The notes under the pieces were generated by a model that saw nothing but the letters and a program-made list of their open reading frames with translations, did not search any database and was not told where the DNA came from. A stretch of 64,000 nt of DNA from Odiellus spinosus (taxonomy: Eukaryota; Arthropoda; Arachnida; Opiliones; Phalangiidae). The position numbers and the translations under genes were made by a program. Each line of letters starts with the position of its first letter. Positions within the stretch are counted from its first letter, which is position 1. Location of the stretch: contig OY987239.1 of the NCBI GenBank assembly GCA_963920705.1, positions 4,346,576 through 4,410,575 of the forward strand, written 5' to 3'. This document shows positions 45,643-55,570 of the stretch, in pieces.

Positions 45643-46562
45643 TACAAAAACGTTGTTTTGCTTCGCACTTCAAAAAAGTGCATTTATAGGTAAGAATTTC
45701 AAACCCGTGAAGGGACAGAAATTATAAATTCACAGTGAAAGAAATATGAAAGTCACAGTCTAAGAAATCATAAAGCTATAATTATTATACAAAAACGTTG
45801 TTTTGCTTCGCACTTCAAAAATGTGCATTTAAAGGTTAGAATTTCAAACCCGTGAAGGGACAGAAATTATAAATTCACAGTGAAAGAAATATGAAAGTCA
45901 CAGTCTAAGAAATCATAAAGCTATAATTATAATAATTAATATGAATAAAAAATTTACAAAAAAATGACGTATAAATTCGGCCTATCGAAACTTTTAATTA
46001 TGCAGAAATCATTCTGTTGTAGAATTCACTCTTGGTAAGGGTAACTAAAAGCCAACTATGCGTGGAAAGGTAGAATAGCATAATACCAAATAGTTCCTGC
46101 CCGCGTTTTTAAAATGTTTAGTTGTTAGGATGGATGGTTGCAGTTTTCAGTTAGTAAAAGGAAACATTCGCCTCTTTATAAAGTTTCTAATCATTAAATC
46201 TACATAAGTAAAAGTTTCGATAGGCCGAATTTATACGTCATTTTTTTGTAAATTTTTTATTCATATTAATTATTATAATTATAGCTTTATGATTTCTTAG
46301 ACTGTGACTTTCATATTTCTTTCACTGTGAATTTATAATTTCTGTCCCTTCACGGGTTTGAAATTCTAACCTTTAAATGCACATTTTTGAAGTGCGAAGC
46401 AAAACAACGTTTTTGTATAATAATTATAGCTTTATGATTTCTTAGACTGTGACTTTCATATTTCTTTCACTGTGAATTTATAATTTCTGTCCCTTCACGG
46501 GTTTGAAATTCTTACCTATAAATGCACTTTTTTGAAGTGCGAAGCAAAACAACGTTTTTGTA
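45643..46562. mobile_element. Long-inverted-repeat MITE with internal duplication
   Basis: Ends TACAAAAACGTTGTTTTGCT and its inverse, both flanked by TA. Each arm (about 45643-45960 and 46245-46562) contains two copies of a roughly 145-bp block (CTTCGCACTTC ... AAATCATAAAGCTATAATTA). Inner arms carry GACGTATAAATTCGGCCTAT and its complement around a unique core of about 200 bp. No frame. Confidence 0.88.
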
Positions 46563-47436
46563 TATATACATCTATTCCTACAGTAAATATATGATGAGCT
46601 CATACAACAAATCCTAGAATCCCAATTGCTAATATTGCGTAAATTATACCTAGTGTTCCAAATGGTTCTTTTTTACCTGTTTGATGTCTAATAATATGTG
46701 AAATTATTCCAAAACCTGGTAAAATAAGAATGTAAATTTCTGGGTGTCCAAAAAATCAGAATAAGTGTTGATATAAAATTGGGTCTCCTCTCCCCGCAGG
46801 GTCATAAAAAGATGTATTAAAATTTCGGTCTGTTAATAATATTGTAATAGCCCCTGCTAAAAGAGGTAATGATAATAGTAGTAAAATTGCTGTAATTTTT
46901 ACTGATCATACAAATAGTGGTATTCGTTCCATAATTATACATGGTGTTCGTATATTAATAATTGTTGTAATAAAATTTATAGCTCCTGAAATTGAAGAGA
47001 TACCTGCAAGATGTAATGAAAAAATAAAATAGATCTACTGAGGCTCCTGTATGTGCAATATTTCTTGATAAGGGAGGATAAACTGTTCAACCTGTTCCTG
47101 CCCCATTTTCTATAAGAAGGAGGGAGGTAATAGCCAAAATCTTATATTATTTAATCGAGGGAATGCTATATCGGGAGCTCCTAATATAAGAGGTACTAGT
47201 CAATTTCCAAATCCTCCAATTATAATAGGTATAACTATAAAAAAAATTATTACAAAGGCGTGAGCTGTTACAATTACATTATAAATTTGATCATCATTTA
47301 TTAATGACCCTGGTTGGCCCAATTCAGTCCGGATTAAAATTCTTAATGCGGATCCAATTATTGCAGCTCATATACCAAAAATTATATAAATAGTTCCAAT
47401 GTCTTTATGATTAGTAGAAAATAATCATCGCGGTAA
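46563..47436 (-). pseudogene. cox1: cox1 copy (right arm), 5' piece
   Basis: Same as 29397-30247 but keeps the 18 bp (TGCGGGGAGAGGAGACCC region) lost in the left arm and the expected homopolymer length near 47240, so it is closer to the mitochondrial ancestor. It shares the internal deletion and the extra T. Confidence 0.92.
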
Positions 47437-47494
47437 AATGTCTGATAAAAGTAATAAATTGTAAATTTATTTATGGGACTAGAACCCTTTTACT
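47433..47494 (+). tRNA. trnY: Mitochondrial trnY (right-arm copy)
   Basis: Mirror of 29339-29400, anticodon GTA. Confidence 0.8.
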
Positions 47495-47555
47495 AGGCTT
47501 TATATTTTATTAGAATCTAAAATTGCAAATTTTAAGGAGAGTTTTTTAAAGCTTA
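47495..47555 (+). tRNA. trnC: Mitochondrial trnC (right-arm copy)
   Basis: Mirror of 29278-29338, anticodon GCA, AGGCTTT/AAAGCTT acceptor. Confidence 0.8.
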
Positions 47556-47607
47556 AAAATTTATTTTAAACTTTGAAGGTTTATAGTTTTGATTTAACTT
47601 AAAGCTT
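47548..47607 (-). tRNA. trnW: Mitochondrial trnW (right-arm copy)
   Basis: Mirror of 29226-29285, anticodon TCA. Confidence 0.8.
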
Positions 47608-48569
47608 TAGAATATAATAATAGTTAACGGCCCAGCTGCTATAATTAAATTTCTTAATTTACTAGGGGTTATATTTATATTTGTATACATATGCATATTA
47701 TTATTATTTAGACTAAGGGCCAGGTATGTGAGTCGTAAATAAAAAAATAAATTAATAATAGCTCTTGCTAATATAATTAAAGATAATGTTGTTATATTGA
47801 TTTTAATTAATAGAGTTAAAGTGAGAAGTTTAGGGAAAAATCCTAAAAGAGGGGGTATTCCCCCTATATTTAATACTATATATAAAATATAATTTTTCTT
47901 TTTTTTTATAATAGATGAATTGTGAACATGATTGACTTGAAATTTTTTTATTATATTAATGGTTATGATTAGGTTGATAGAGTAGATTAAAAAATATATT
48001 ATTACCAAATTATATCTTAATAAGATGGTAGCAATAATTCAGCCTATATGTGAAATAGAAGAAAAAGCTAAAATTTTTTTTGTGCTAGTTTGGTTAAGTC
48101 CTCCCATAGCCCGAATATCAATGACATAATTAATCTAGCTATTATTATATTTGAGAAATTTATGTTAGTAACAAGAATTATTATAGGAGCTAATTTTTTG
48201 TCAAGTTAATAGTATACTTAAAGAAACTCATGAAATTCTTTCTGCTACAGAGGGTACCCAAAAATGAAATGGGGCTGCTCCTAATTTAGTAAGAAGTGAT
48301 ATGTTAGTTAATTCTATGGGAGCAACAAAAAAATTATTTTGAATTGAGAAAAGAATTAGAATAGAGGATCTAACAGATTGGACTAAAAAGTATTTTAATG
48401 CAGCTTCAATAGATAAAATATTGGATTTATTGATAATCAGGGGAATAAAACCTATAATATTTATTTCTATCCCAAGTCAGATTGGAAATCAAGAGTTTGA
48501 ACTAATTGAAATTATTCTTCCTAGAATTATTATAATAATAAAGGTTAAATTAACTGGTTTTATAATCAT
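47607..48569 (-). pseudogene. nad2: nad2 nuclear mitochondrial copy (right arm)
   Basis: Mirror of 28266-29226. It shares the one-base insertion and has an extra AAC codon near 47787 and a G lost near 48107, giving one more frameshift than the left arm. Confidence 0.91.
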
Positions 48570-48571
48570 CT

Positions 48572-48640
48572 AAGAAAGGAGGTAACCTCATCTTTAGGGT
48601 ATGGGCTTAAAAGCTTAATATAAATTTAGCTTACTTTATT
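48572..48640 (-). tRNA. trnM: Mitochondrial trnM (right-arm copy)
   Basis: Mirror of 28195-28263 with a G-to-A change in the anticodon stem; anticodon CAT kept. Confidence 0.8.
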
Positions 48641-49389
48641 AATATTATATTCATATTAAAGAATAATTATTGTTTAAAAAAATATTTTATTAAAGTAAAT
48701 TTATTATAAGATGTTTATACTTAAAAAAAAATTAGTATACATTTTATTGTAATAATAAAATTTAATTTAAATACACTTTAATGTTTACTTTTTCAAAAGA
48801 AAATTTAAAATGAAAATTCTATAGATTGAAGTGATAACGTGCAAACCCGAGCCTTAATTCTAAGTAGGCCATTCGACATCTTTAAATATTGTCAAGAGGC
48901 TCTCCCTCTAAATAATATATACGTTATCCATATTAATACTAATTTTTAATTACACATTATAACTATTTTTACCCTATTTTCTCTAATAAAAGTTAATTAA
49001 CATTTTTAAAATTTTAGGAGTAAAAAATATTAATTAATCTTATTGGGTTTTTAGAATTAGTATACATATCATTGTAATGATAAAATTTAATTTAAATAAA
49101 TTCTCTCATCTATCTTTTAATTAAATTTTTATAATTAAATTGAACTAATAAGCTAATTATATTTTTAATTAAAATTTAATTATGATGTAATTAAAAGTAT
49201 AATTTAAACTTATTGTAATTAATTTAAAGATTATCTTAATTATTAATAGATATGTTATCCATATAATTACTAATTTTTAATTACACATTATTACTTTTCT
49301 CCCCCTAACTTTCAATATCCAAAATTTTAAAAATTTTTGAAATAAAATTTTGGATAATGAAATAAGTTTATTCTATGAAATAATGAACA
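48641..49389. other. Mitochondrial A+T-rich control region (nuclear copy)
   Basis: Extremely AT-rich, located between trnM and rrnS as expected. Two blocks recur about 320 bp apart: TTAGTATACAT..ATTGTAATNATAAAATTTAA (48735 and 49055) and TTATCCATAT..ACTAATTTTTAATTACACATTA (48930 and 49255), a partial tandem duplication typical of insect control regions. I could not find trnI or trnQ here, which usually sit beside trnM. Confidence 0.75.
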
Positions 49390-50088
49390 GTTTAAATTAA
49401 GCTTGAAGTTTTATTATTATTTTAAGGTTTTATCTAATTAATAAAATATTTTTGATAGGAGGTCTTAAATTTATTTTATTAAAAAAATTATAAGTAGATT
49501 AAAGTATAATAATTAATACCGGCTAAAAACGTGCCAGCCGCCGCGGTTAGACGAGGGGTGTAAAATAAAACCTTATATTAAAATAAAGATTATTTTTAAC
49601 AATATAAATTTAGTTGTTATGTTTAGGTAAAATTAGCATAATTAATAATTTTTTTTAAGAAGATTAGGTTTAAAAAAATTTTAAGGAGTAAACTTAGTAA
49701 GAAAATTAAAAATTTTGGCGGTGTTTTATCCTAACAGAGGAATTTGCCCTATAATTGATACTTCCCAATATATCTTACTTTAATGAAAATTCATATACTG
49801 TTGTTGCTCAGATTACTTTTAAGAATTTTTAGTTTTCTAAATAATTAAATTTAAATTGTTACTTCAAATCAAGGTGTGGTTAATATTAAAGTTTGAGGTG
49901 AATTACATTAATTTAATTTTTGGATTAAATTATGAAATTAGTTTATGAAATACGATTTGTTAGTAAATTTAAAATAATATGTTAATTTGAAAAAGGGTCT
50001 AAAACATGTACATATCGCCCGTCACTCTAACTACCAAATTAGATAAGTCGTAACAAAGTAGATTTAAGGGAACTTGAATCTAGAAAGA
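49390..50088 (+). rRNA. rrnS: Mitochondrial 12S rRNA (nuclear copy)
   Basis: Conserved small-subunit core GTGCCAGCCGCCGCGGTTAG (about 49531) and the 3' region ATATCGCCCGTCACTC with AAGTCGTAACAAAGTA (about 50010-50060). Orientation and position fit rrnS on the strand opposite cox1. The 5' limit is approximate. A nuclear pseudogene copy. Confidence 0.9.
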
Positions 50089-50153
50089 TAAAATAAAGCT
50101 TATATAGCATCTTATTTACATTAAGAGGAACCTTATTAAGTAGGGTATTTTAA
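50089..50153 (+). tRNA. trnV: Mitochondrial trnV (nuclear copy)
   Basis: Anticodon TAC in loop TTTACAT, stem TCTTA/TAAGA, acceptor TAAAATA pairing perfectly with TATTTTA. Between rrnS and rrnL as usual. Confidence 0.85.
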
Positions 50154-50683
50154 TTATAATATTAACTTTATTATTAGTATCAATTATTAGGTATGAAAAA
50201 TAATTTAAATTTAATTTTTATTAATAATTTTAGAAGTAAATAATATTAAAGGTGAACTGTAAGGGTATATTTTAAAAATTTTATTAAAGTTTTTTTTAAA
50301 GAAGTACCTTTTGTATCAGGGAATTTTAAAAGTTTTTATATTTATTAAATTTCCCGAAAAAGAATGAGTTATAAATATTAAATATTTGGTTGTTACATAA
50401 ATTAAATTAAAATATTTATAGTAGTGAGATATTAACGTATTCTTAGTTATCTGGTTTCTTCTATAAACCAATTTGGATGGGTATTTAAGAATTAATTTTT
50501 TAAGTAATTAAGAAATTAGGGATAAGCTTAGTTTTTTATTAATATATTTTTTAAAAAAATTTAAAGTTAAGGCTTTAAAGTAGCTTTTTGTTTAATAACA
50601 TAATTTAGTACTTCTAAAATAAAAATTAGTTAAATTATAGTGAAATTATTAGTAGAAAAAATTATTAATAGAATTTTAGTAAT
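50154..50683 (+). rRNA. rrnL: Mitochondrial 16S rRNA 5' part (nuclear copy)
   Basis: AT-rich sequence following trnV in the order expected for rrnL. Assigned mainly by position. Broken at 50684 by the Gypsy LTR, and I saw no rrnL resuming after 55444. Confidence 0.7.
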
Positions 50684-50893
50684 TGTTGTATATGTACATA
50701 AAAAACATTACACTGATAAAGAAACCAAATGTAAATATGGGGGGCGTTAATCATAGTATATAAGCAGGCTCTATTATCTTAACTAGGCACTTGTGTTTGG
50801 ACTCTCGCTCTGGAATGTAACATTATAACTATCATCATTAAAGAAGTTTTATTTAAGTGGATCGATCTTTTGTTAGTATGGGAATACACAACA
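50684..50893 (+). repeat. Gypsy 5' LTR and adjacent primer site
   Basis: 210 bp, TG...CA ends. TGGCGACGGAGAT at 50897 is the likely primer binding site (starts TGG as for tRNA 3' CCA); I cannot name the tRNA with confidence. Confidence 0.85.
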
Positions 50894-51002
50894 AATTGGC
50901 GACGGAGATAAACGTATGGAAGGAAACTAGTGAACAGTTCTAGCTAGCTATCTCAACCTGCAAGAATTATCACAACATCTGCCTGACGTAAGAAATCTCA
51001 AT

Positions 51003-52013
51003 ATGGAATCTATAAGTCAATTTGGATCTTTCAATAGTAGAACAGAGTCGTGGCCATTGTATGCTGAAAGACTAGAACAATTCTTCATTGTTACCAAAGT
51101 CACTGAAGATAATATGAAACGAGCTCAACTACTGACTTTCATTGGTGCAGAAACATATGCAATCTTTCGGAGTATTGTGTCACCCAAAGACATGACGTTT
51201 CCAGAATTGACGGATACACTTACGAAGCATTTCAATCCTATCCCTTCCGAAATCATTCAGAGATACAAGTTCAATATCAGAGAGCGAAAACCAGGCGAGT
51301 CAATAGCCACTTACATAGCCGAGCTACGCAAGATGAGCGAATTTTGTAATTATGGAACGGTTCTCGACGACATGCTACGAGACAGATTAGTCTGTGGATG
51401 CCGAGACGACGCACTTCAGAAAAAGCTACTATCTGAGGAAAAACTAACGTTAGCCAAAGCCATTCAATACGCTCAAGCCATGGAGTCAGCAAATCGAAAT
51501 TTACAAGACATCAAAGGCCAGACAGTAACAGCAGTAAATAACCAAGTCAACTCTATCTCCATTCTTCATAAGAAGAGACGGTCCAACGGAATTCGAAGTC
51601 ATAATCAATCCGGAAGTCAAAATCATTATCAATCGGGAGCGCAACAGCGAGATACTAACAAGAAGCAACCTTACAAACCACAAGGGAGGCAGTCATCTAA
51701 ATGTAATCGATGCAATGATCCTGTACATTCAGCAGCTGATTGTCCATTCCGAGATTCCAAGTGTCATAATTGTTCAAAACAAGGTCACATAGCGAGAGCA
51801 TGTCGTAGTTCCAAGCCCAGCAGTGCGAACACGAATCAGATCACTCATACCAGTTCAAGATATGACGTTTTTCCAGAGTATGCCACACAAGATTCAAGCG
51901 TAAATCATATCACGAATATGTCAAATCACTTTCAAGACTTCCGTACTTCCCATCGAACAAAGTTCAACAGGAACCTTTCACATGATGGAAGCTCGAAGTC
52001 GTCAAACCAGTAA
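51003..52013 (+). CDS. gag: Gypsy gag, intact
   Basis: 336 codons from ATG 51003. Retrotransposon gag capsid domain (YAERLEQFF; KHFNPIPSEIIQRYKFNIRE) and two C-terminal zinc knuckles: CNRCNDPVHSAADC and CHNCSKQGHIARAC. Overlaps the pol frame (+1) by about 30 nt, the usual gag-pol arrangement resolved by frameshifting. The only intact retroelement gene in the window. Confidence 0.92.
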   Translation: MESISQFGSFNSRTESWPLYAERLEQFFIVTKVTEDNMKRAQLLTFIGAETYAIFRSIVSPKDMTFPELTDTLTKHFNPIPSEIIQRYKFNIRERKPGESIATYIAELRKMSEFCNYGTVLDDMLRDRLVCGCRDDALQKKLLSEEKLTLAKAIQYAQAMESANRNLQDIKGQTVTAVNNQVNSISILHKKRRSNGIRSHNQSGSQNHYQSGAQQRDTNKKQPYKPQGRQSSKCNRCNDPVHSAADCPFRDSKCHNCSKQGHIARACRSSKPSSANTNQITHTSSRYDVFPEYATQDSSVNHITNMSNHFQDFRTSHRTKFNRNLSHDGSSKSSNQ

Positions 52014-55000
52014 TTTACCAGCTCCGTACAAGATTACTGTAACCATGAACAATCAAGCCTTCGAGATGGAAGTTGAGACGGGCTCAGCGTATTCACTCTT
52101 GCCAAGCAGTAAAGTCCAAGATCTATTGAAGACTTACGAACTGGAACCATTCGCAACGAGATTAACTTCATTCTCTGGTCATGAAGTAAACGTAGCAGGA
52201 GTTACATATCCGAAGATATTTTACAAAAACGAGCACGCCGAATTGCCTTTAGTCATCTATTGTAGTCAAGGTCCAATACTATGTGGAAGAACTTGGACTT
52301 CGTCAAAATTACCTATATTGCAAACTGGAGTTGTACCACAAGCGTCACAAATATCGCACATTACTCAGAAGACAGCACTGGATGTCATTTTGGACAAATA
52401 TGAAGATCTCTTTAATGACCAACTGGGATGCTCAAAGATACGGAAGTTCATCTTCATCAAAAGTCAAATATCCTGCCCACTTTCTTCAAAGCACGATCAG
52501 TTCCTTACGTACTGAGAGATAAAGTTGAAGACGAATTACAAAGGATGGAAGATCAAGGCATAATCACACAAGTTCCTTTCGCCAAATTCGCAACACCCAT
52601 AGTTCCTGTACTAAAACCAAATGGCAAAGTCCGAATTTGTGGAGACTTCAGTGTGACGAACAACACTATCATCGATGCCGACAAGTATCCTTTGCCAAAA
52701 CCAGAAGACATATTTGCGAAGATGTCCAGATGCACAGTATTATCGAGGATCGACATGAAAGATGCCTATAGTCAACTACAACTGGACGATGAATCAAAGA
52801 AGCTCTCAGTTATTAACACCTCGAAAGGACTATTCGATTATAATAGACTACCATTTGGCATATCATCTGCTTCTGCAATTTTCCAAAAACATATGGAGAT
52901 CTTGTTGACCGATCACAAATCTGTATCACCGTATCAGGACGATATTCTTCTTGGCGGCGTGGATGAGAAAGATCATCTCACGAAATTGGATTTTTTACTA
53001 GCTACGCTACTAAAATCTGGACTCAAATTGCGAAGAGACAAATGTCAATTTATGGTACCAAGCTTGGATTTTCTTGGATATCATCTGGATAAAGAAGGTT
53101 TACACCCTCAACAATCAAAACTAAAAGCCATCATGGAAGCACCTGAACCATGTAACCTGGAAGAATTACGATCATTCATCGGACTGCTAAACTAATACTC
53201 CAAATTTATTCATTATGAAGCAATTGCGTTATCACCACTTTACGACTTGATGAAGAAATCATCAGCATGGAAATGGACTCCAGAACATGCACAAGCTTAT
53301 ATCAACGGAAAGAACTTATTAGCAAAATCAAGATTCTTGACGCACTTCGATCCAACGAAAGATATTAGGCTTGCTTGTGACGCATCACCGAAAGGAATTG
53401 GAGCAGTCATTTCACACATCATAGACGGTTCAGAGTTCCCAATTGCATTTGCCTCAAGAACGTTGGCAACTGCAGAGAAGAATTACGCACAACTGGAACG
53501 TGAAGCGTTCTCTCGTTTTTGGAGTAACGAAATTTAGAGATTATTTACTTGGAAGAAGGTTCACATTAGTCACTGATCACCAGCCTTTAATCTTCCTGCT
53601 ATCGGAGAAGAAACCAATCCCTCAAATGGCCGCAGAAAGACTTCAACGATGGGCTTTAACTCTGTCAGCATATCGTTATACCATCGAATACAAAAAAAGG
53701 ATATTGCATAGCAACGCAGACGCTCTTAGCCGGTTACCATTGGAAGCTCCACTAAAAGAAATCACACTTCCAGTAGAGTCAATTCTACTTATCAAACAAC
53801 TGGAATCCGGACCAATTACTCCAAAACAACTGCGAGAAGAAACGAAGAATGATTACACTCTGACCACAGTCTTACATCAATTAAGAAATGGATGGCAGTC
53901 ACAGTACACTGGAGAATTTGAAACTTATTATAAACGACGATTAGAACTCTCTACCCTTGAAGATCTCTTGATGATAGGAAGAAGAGTCGTCATTCCAAAA
54001 TTCTTACGGAAATCTATGCTTCAAAATCATCACGAAACTCACCAAGGAATGGTTAAAATGAAAGCATTGGCTCGTTCAACGTTCTGGTGGCCCAACCTAG
54101 ACAAAGAAATAGAAGATCTAGCACGAGAATGCGAGATATGTCAAGCCTTGGCACCGGATCCGAGCAAAACGTTCATTCCATGGCCAGTTCCAGACCAGCC
54201 GTGGCAAAGAGTTCATATGGATTTTGCGGGACCTGTTGAAGGAAAAATGTTGCTCATAGTCATCGACGCTCACTCAAAGTGGATAGAATGCGAAGCAGTT
54301 ACTTCAACCTCGACGGAAGCAGTAATACGTTCACTGAGGCCAATGATCGCAAGATTCGGAATCATGAACACTCTAGTCTCCGATAATGCAACTTGTTTTA
54401 CAAGTTCTGAATTTGCTGCATTCACGAGAAATTATGGAATTAATCATTTGAAAATTGCTCCATTTCACCCTCAATCAAATGGACAAGCGGAAAGGACGGT
54501 TCGTTTAGTCAAAGGTTCTCTAAAGAAGCTTTCCGGCAAAACAAGTACCGAAACTGATATCCTCGAAATGGGACTTGAAGTATTCAGACTTGCTGCTCTC
54601 GAAGAAAGACTAAGCAAAATTCTAATGCGATATCGAAGAACGCCATTATCCAATGGAAAATCACCTGCCGAGTTACTCATGGGTCGTAACATCGCAACGA
54701 CAATTGACTTGTGTCATCCACGATCAACAAATCATAGTCATGATGCTACGAAGAATCAACAACGTTTTCAAGTTGGCAAAGAAGTTCACGTTCGAAACTT
54801 CAACAGAGGTCCTAAATGGTCTTCAGGATACATTATCAAAGTCATAGGCAACAACATGTACGAAGTTAAATCTGGAGATCGCATCCATCGCAAACACGAT
54901 TATCAACTACGAGCGAAGTTAGCCGTTCAATTCGAGAATCCTAAACCTGATGTCCCTGAGATAGATGTCAAGCTTTCCGAAGAGAAGCATTTAGATGTGC

Positions 55001-55332
55001 AATCTACGTCGAAAATCCCAAACTCTATAGAAACACCAATTCTAGTATTTCAACGACAAAAGCCAAGCGAAACTCTTCCCTCAGTCTCAGAAGAAATCAT
55101 TCCGCATCGAGCACCAGAAAATAAACAGACGGATCAAACAAGTGTTCCATCATCATCTACTACAACAGATCAAAGCTCAAGTCATGAACGCCCTGAAATA
55201 AATATTCAGAATCCAAACGAAGACATAGCTCTAGATCCAAGTCTTGTACCAAAGAAGTCCAAAGTGAAAACCATTCAGCCGACAAGACGATCAGCACGAC
55301 AGAAGAAACCCGTTAATAGACTAGGACTTTAA
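51982..55332 (+). pseudogene. pol: Gypsy pol: protease, RT, RNase H, integrase
   Basis: Protease active-site region reads EVETGSAYSLL, with Glu where the catalytic Asp (DTG/DSG) belongs. A frameshift near 52430 leads into RT (KVRICGDFS; RIDMKDAYSQL; YQDDILLGG as the catalytic box; DFLGYHLDKEG). An in-frame TAA sits at 53193, RNase H (RLACDASPKGIGAV) has a frameshift near 53510, then TDHQPLIFLL. Integrase is complete: HHETH...CEICQ zinc finger, HMDFAGP, VSDNAT and NGQAERTV (D, D, E), and a basic C-terminal region ending at 55332. Lesions are few, so insertion is fairly recent. Confidence 0.92.
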
Positions 55333-55347
55333 TTAAAAATGGGGTAG

Positions 55348-55444
55348 TGTTGTATATGTACATAAAAACATTACACTGATAAAGAAACCAAATGTAAATA
55401 TGTGGGGGCGTTAATCATAGTATATAAGTAGGCCTTATTATCTT
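55348..55444 (+). repeat. Gypsy 3' LTR, truncated
   Basis: Matches the first 97 bp of the 5' LTR with a few differences, then stops after TATTATCTT. An A/G-rich polypurine stretch (AAAAATGGGG) precedes it. Confidence 0.85.
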
Positions 55445-55570
55445 TTGTTTTTTTTAAAAGCACGCGCTTGAAAAAAAATGATTTTAGCATTAAGTATACG
55501 TTTATTAATGTAGGTTACGGGGTCAACCGTACATGATTCATTTCGTAACTTTTAAAACGGCGTCATAGAA

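Larger units (their letters stand above)
42286..46562. mobile_element. 4.28 kb insertion in right-arm cox1
   Basis: Defined by comparison with the left arm, where cox1 is continuous at about 30248. The left edge is a 24-bp perfect palindrome; the right edge is a 920-bp MITE (45643-46562). The interior contains several degenerate tandem repeats and no protein I recognise. It may be one large element or several nested ones. Confidence 0.8.
36488..48852 (-). repeat. Giant inverted duplication, right arm
   Basis: Reverse complement of 27983-34600. Its 12.4 kb length equals the left arm plus a 2.36 kb element (36689-39048) and a 4.28 kb insertion (42286-46562), minus a deletion of about 0.9 kb at 39277. 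Beyond 48852 the mitochondrial sequence continues uninterrupted, so this arm is in the original location and the left arm is probably the copy. Confidence 0.92.
50684..55444 (+). mobile_element. Gypsy LTR retrotransposon, 3' LTR truncated
   Basis: 5' LTR 50684-50893 (TGTTGTATATG...ACACAACA); gag with two zinc knuckles; pol in protease, RT, RNase H, integrase order; 3' LTR starting 55348 but matching only about 97 bp. No env. Pol is broken by two frameshifts and one stop. Integrated in the mitochondrial rrnL copy. No target duplication can be read because the right end is lost. Confidence 0.93.
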
